From: Thermoplasmatota archaeon
Lineage (GTDB): Archaea; Thermoplasmatota; E2; DHVEG-1
Direction: 5' to 3'
DNA: 8,168 nucleotides
Assembly (NCBI GenBank): GCA_030612095.1
Contig: JAUWOO010000081.1
Location: forward strand, 1 to 8,168
Shown here one piece after another: positions 5,927-8,168 of the stretch (the first letter of the stretch is position 1; each line of letters starts with the position of its first letter). Under the pieces are notes generated by a model. The model made no database searches, had not been told where the DNA came from, and worked only from the letters and a program-made list of their open reading frames with translations. A program made the translations under genes and the position numbers.

Positions 5927-6307
5927 GTGGTAAAAAGAAATTATGTCGAAGATATCGAGAAAGCACTTAACGAAAGAAAAAAACCAGTAGAATTATTGAA
6001 TATCATTTTTACTTTTCTTAATCTTAAATCAGTGGAAATTAAAATTTATAATCTTTTACTAAAAACATCTTTGACCATAAAACAAATTGAAAAACAATTG
6101 AACATTTCAGAACGGACAATACGAAAATATATCAAAAGACTAGATGAAGAAGGATTTATAATTAGAACAGTAGAACAAGGTAAGAGACTCAAATATGTTT
6201 ACAGGGCAGTTCCTGTCCAGGAAGCTTGGGAAAACGTAAAAGACAAAATAGAGAACATATTGGAGGATATCACCAAAGTTCTGAAAATGAAGACTATGTT
6301 TTTTTAA
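5927..6307 (+). CDS. winged helix-turn-helix transcriptional regulator, second of a divergent paralogous pair
   Basis: This 126-residue protein has a winged-helix domain at about 30-95. LNLKSVEIKIYNLLL (31-45) leads into LTIKQIEKQLNISERTIRKY (49-68), a clear helix-turn-helix, then KRLDEEGFIIRTVEQGKRLK for the last helix and wing. A long amphipathic helix at 97-120 probably forms the dimer. The N-terminal 20 residues are charged. Residue by residue it follows the regulator encoded at 5363-5695 (LxL start, ISERTIRKYIKRLDEEG against RSERNVRNRLDLLIKKG, YVYR against HRYS), so the two look like paralogs from an old duplication. The GTG at 5927 is chosen because it lies at the expected leaderless distance from a TATA box. 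The gene converges with the B12 radical SAM gene, 22 bases away. It belongs in the broad TrmB/MarR-like group; no sensor domain is visible. Confidence 0.78.
   Translation: MVKRNYVEDIEKALNERKKPVELLNIIFTFLNLKSVEIKIYNLLLKTSLTIKQIEKQLNISERTIRKYIKRLDEEGFIIRTVEQGKRLKYVYRAVPVQEAWENVKDKIENILEDITKVLKMKTMFF
6299..6305 (+). terminator. T7 tract at the end of the plus-strand regulator
   Basis: Seven consecutive T residues form the last two phenylalanine codons and the first base of the TAA stop. Runs of five or more T can terminate archaeal RNA polymerase without a hairpin. The next gene converges 22 bases later, so a stop here makes sense. Confidence 0.35.
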
Positions 6308-6329
6308 TTAAGTTGCCGTTTCAATTGCA

Positions 6330-8168
6330 TCAATGTTTACCGTTTGAATCATTTTTTGCTCCTAAATATTTGATGAACTCGACACCACCTGCAGCTAGTA
6401 AACGCATCATATTGGGTTGTTTTTTGATGCCTTTATTCGATGCAAGTAATTTAGCAACAATTCGGAGATTATCGATTTTTGATAAATTTCGCTGTCCATC
6501 TAGTTGAAAAACTCTTAGATCCAAGTCAAAATTGATTGTACTTTCATCCAGTTTCCCGCTGATAACTTGAATATATTCCACCGCATCTTTTGCGGTTTTA
6601 AAAATCCAACTTGTAGGTGGTGTCCCATTATTTTTCACCGTGATTTGGATTGTCTGAGAGCCAAGTAACTTTAAAAATCTGGACATATCTATGACATTGT
6701 GCATACCCACCTTTTCTGTATACTTCTTGACTGCTGGATCAGGAGATACTTCAAGAAACTCTTGAGCGTGCTGACTAAAATTACCCTCTTGAAGCTGCAG
6801 ACCAGCGTCTACTGAAAATTCAAGATCGTGCATTCTATCGGCAATAAATTTCACTAAAGGTCGTTTAGTCCCATATTTTACCATGCGCACCCGTTCCTTT
6901 TCGATGAATGTATCTATTGTCCAGAATTTTGCCATGCAAATCGATGCCAGTTCTTCAGTTCGTTCACTTGAAAGATGTTTGGTTTTGAATACGGAATGCA
7001 TTTCATCGAATCTATTCCAGTCGGTTTCAAAGATCAAACCCTGGGCATCTAACTCCCCATAAAATTTCGTTCCTGGATATGGTGTAGCAATACCATATGC
7101 AGAACTTGTAAGCCCGATTTTTTTGGCATATTGAGGGAATTGCAATATTTCATCTTCAGTCTGATCCGGTAAACCGATAACAAACGTACCACCCGCACTT
7201 CCACCCCACTTTCTAATATTATTAACTGCTTTAACATGAACATCGGTTTTTAAGCCTTTAGAAGTAGATTCAATATCCTTCATGTTTGGACTTTCAATGC
7301 CCATTTCAAAACCTTCTATCCCCACTGCGATCATTTTTCGAACAATCTTGGGATGTTTCGCTATTGAATCAGGCCGTACCTTTATGCCAAATCGTATATC
7401 TAATTCATATTGAGCCAGCAGGTCGCAAAGTTGTTCAACGAGTTTAGGTTTACCCATAAAATGCGGGTCAGTAACTTCTATACTAAGAGGTTTATTTTTA
7501 TGGAATTTAACTAGCTCTAGTATCTCATCCACCACGTTCTCTGGAGAACGATATCGCTGATGACCGTTACACATAGTAGGTTCACAACAAAAGCTACATT
7601 TACCCCAGCAGCCCCTAGATGCAGTAAGTACATCATGTTCTCTATCTGGCATTAACGTTGTGTGATACTCATATCGTCTAAGATGCCGAGCTGGAAACGG
7701 GATGGTGTCTAAATCTTCGATAAATTCCCGATCAGGATTATGAATCACTTTAGTACCCTCTTTATACGAAATACCATCGATGCCCTTTGCATCACCTACG
7801 GTGACCAACTCATGCGTTGTACGTTCACCCTCACCCCGCATCACCATGTCCACTTGAGAGTGTGAAAGCAATTCATCTGGAATCGCTGTCGGATGATAGC
7901 CGCCAAGAACTGTTATGGCACCTCGGTTTTTTGCCAGTCGTGCAATTTCCAATCCTTCGCTGTGTTCTGTTGCAGACATTGAAATTCCAACGAGATCTGG
8001 CTTAAGCGCATCTAAATATTTTTCAACAGTTCGTTGAATTGGCTTAGGCTCCATCTCTAAATCTATAATATTGACCTCATCCACGACATCTTCAATATAT
8101 GCTGCGATATACTCAAGTCCTGTAGGAATTAGATCAAACGCAAAAGAGAGACCGTGTCTCCCAGAGGG
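6330..8168 (-). CDS. B12-binding radical SAM protein, N-terminus beyond the window, with a long C-terminal region
   Basis: The frame is open from the right edge to a TGA at 6330-6332, giving 612 visible residues; the true start lies outside (the GTG at 8084 is internal). The visible N-terminal part ends a cobalamin-binding Rossmann domain, with IPTGLEYIAAYIED, VGISMSATEHSEG, LGGYHPTAIPDELL (88-101) and RGEGERT. The radical SAM core has RGCWGKCSFC with cysteines 187, 191 and 194, then GIKVRPDS, EGFEMGIESPN and FVIGLPDQTEDEI. This family (BchE, HpnP/HpnJ, GDGT ring synthases, P-methylases) makes difficult carbon-carbon or C-methyl bonds, often on lipids. The last 180 or so residues are extra. 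A stretch at about 502-576, with SWIFK, VISGKLD and RVFQLDG, faintly resembles an SCP2-type lipid-binding fold, judged by eye only. The gene is alone on its strand here and converges with a regulator. Substrate unknown; a membrane lipid is attractive given the Tes-like neighbour. Confidence 0.85.
   Translation of the reverse strand, partial: PSGRHGLSFAFDLIPTGLEYIAAYIEDVVDEVNIIDLEMEPKPIQRTVEKYLDALKPDLVGISMSATEHSEGLEIARLAKNRGAITVLGGYHPTAIPDELLSHSQVDMVMRGEGERTTHELVTVGDAKGIDGISYKEGTKVIHNPDREFIEDLDTIPFPARHLRRYEYHTTLMPDREHDVLTASRGCWGKCSFCCEPTMCNGHQRYRSPENVVDEILELVKFHKNKPLSIEVTDPHFMGKPKLVEQLCDLLAQYELDIRFGIKVRPDSIAKHPKIVRKMIAVGIEGFEMGIESPNMKDIESTSKGLKTDVHVKAVNNIRKWGGSAGGTFVIGLPDQTEDEILQFPQYAKKIGLTSSAYGIATPYPGTKFYGELDAQGLIFETDWNRFDEMHSVFKTKHLSSERTEELASICMAKFWTIDTFIEKERVRMVKYGTKRPLVKFIADRMHDLEFSVDAGLQLQEGNFSQHAQEFLEVSPDPAVKKYTEKVGMHNVIDMSRFLKLLGSQTIQITVKNNGTPPTSWIFKTAKDAVEYIQVISGKLDESTINFDLDLRVFQLDGQRNLSKIDNLRIVAKLLASNKGIKKQPNMMRLLAAGGVEFIKYLGAKNDSNGKH

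Noticed and set aside
6226..6507. 93-codon plus-strand ORF across the end of the regulator and the B12 radical SAM gene
   Set aside because: It is out of frame with the regulator and antisense to the radical SAM C-terminus; no independent support.

Overview
The window reads as archaeal chromosome, AT-rich and densely coded on both strands. Three things point to Archaea. The gene content includes the C-terminus of a tetraether-lipid-synthase-type radical SAM protein, a DUF106/EMC3-like (archaeal Oxa1/YidC-type) membrane insertase and an archaeal-type cis-prenyltransferase. The promoters look like TATA-box promoters without bacterial -35/-10 pairs. One regulator has a GTG start about 26 bases after a TATA-like element, as a leaderless archaeal transcript would. 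Lineage cannot be fixed from the sequence; a euryarchaeote-like genome (methanogen, Archaeoglobi or Thermoplasmata relatives) is a reasonable guess.

Layout. (1) Positions 1-527, plus strand: the 3' end of a radical SAM protein of the Tes/MJ0619 type. (2) 528-711: a purine-rich gap with a possible TATA element. (3) 712-2641, plus strand: a DUF106 membrane insertase, a dubious 39-codon ORF that overlaps its stop codon, and a family 2 glycosyltransferase with C-terminal membrane helices. (4) 2685-5695, minus strand, converging on the glycosyltransferase: a probable four-gene unit read as winged-helix regulator, radical SAM/SPASM protein with an extra N-terminal cysteine cluster, a 74-residue protein of unknown function, and a cis-prenyltransferase. 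(5) 5696-5926: a divergent promoter region. It holds one palindrome and a matching inverted copy, one beside each promoter. (6) 5927-6307, plus strand: a second winged-helix regulator that looks paralogous to the first. (7) 6330-8168, minus strand, running off the window: a B12-binding radical SAM protein with a long unassigned C-terminal region.

How it may work together (inference). Several genes concern membrane lipids or lipid-linked processes: tetraether formation (Tes), polyprenyl diphosphate synthesis (cis-prenyltransferase), glycosyl transfer at the membrane (GT2), membrane protein insertion (DUF106), and two further radical SAM enzymes of unknown substrate. One of these belongs to the B12-dependent superfamily that includes GDGT ring synthases and hopanoid-modifying enzymes. 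A paralogous, divergently transcribed regulator pair with shared operator-like sequences sits between them. The window can be read as a candidate envelope or lipid-modification locus with its own switch. Only the family assignments are well supported; the shared pathway is a hypothesis.
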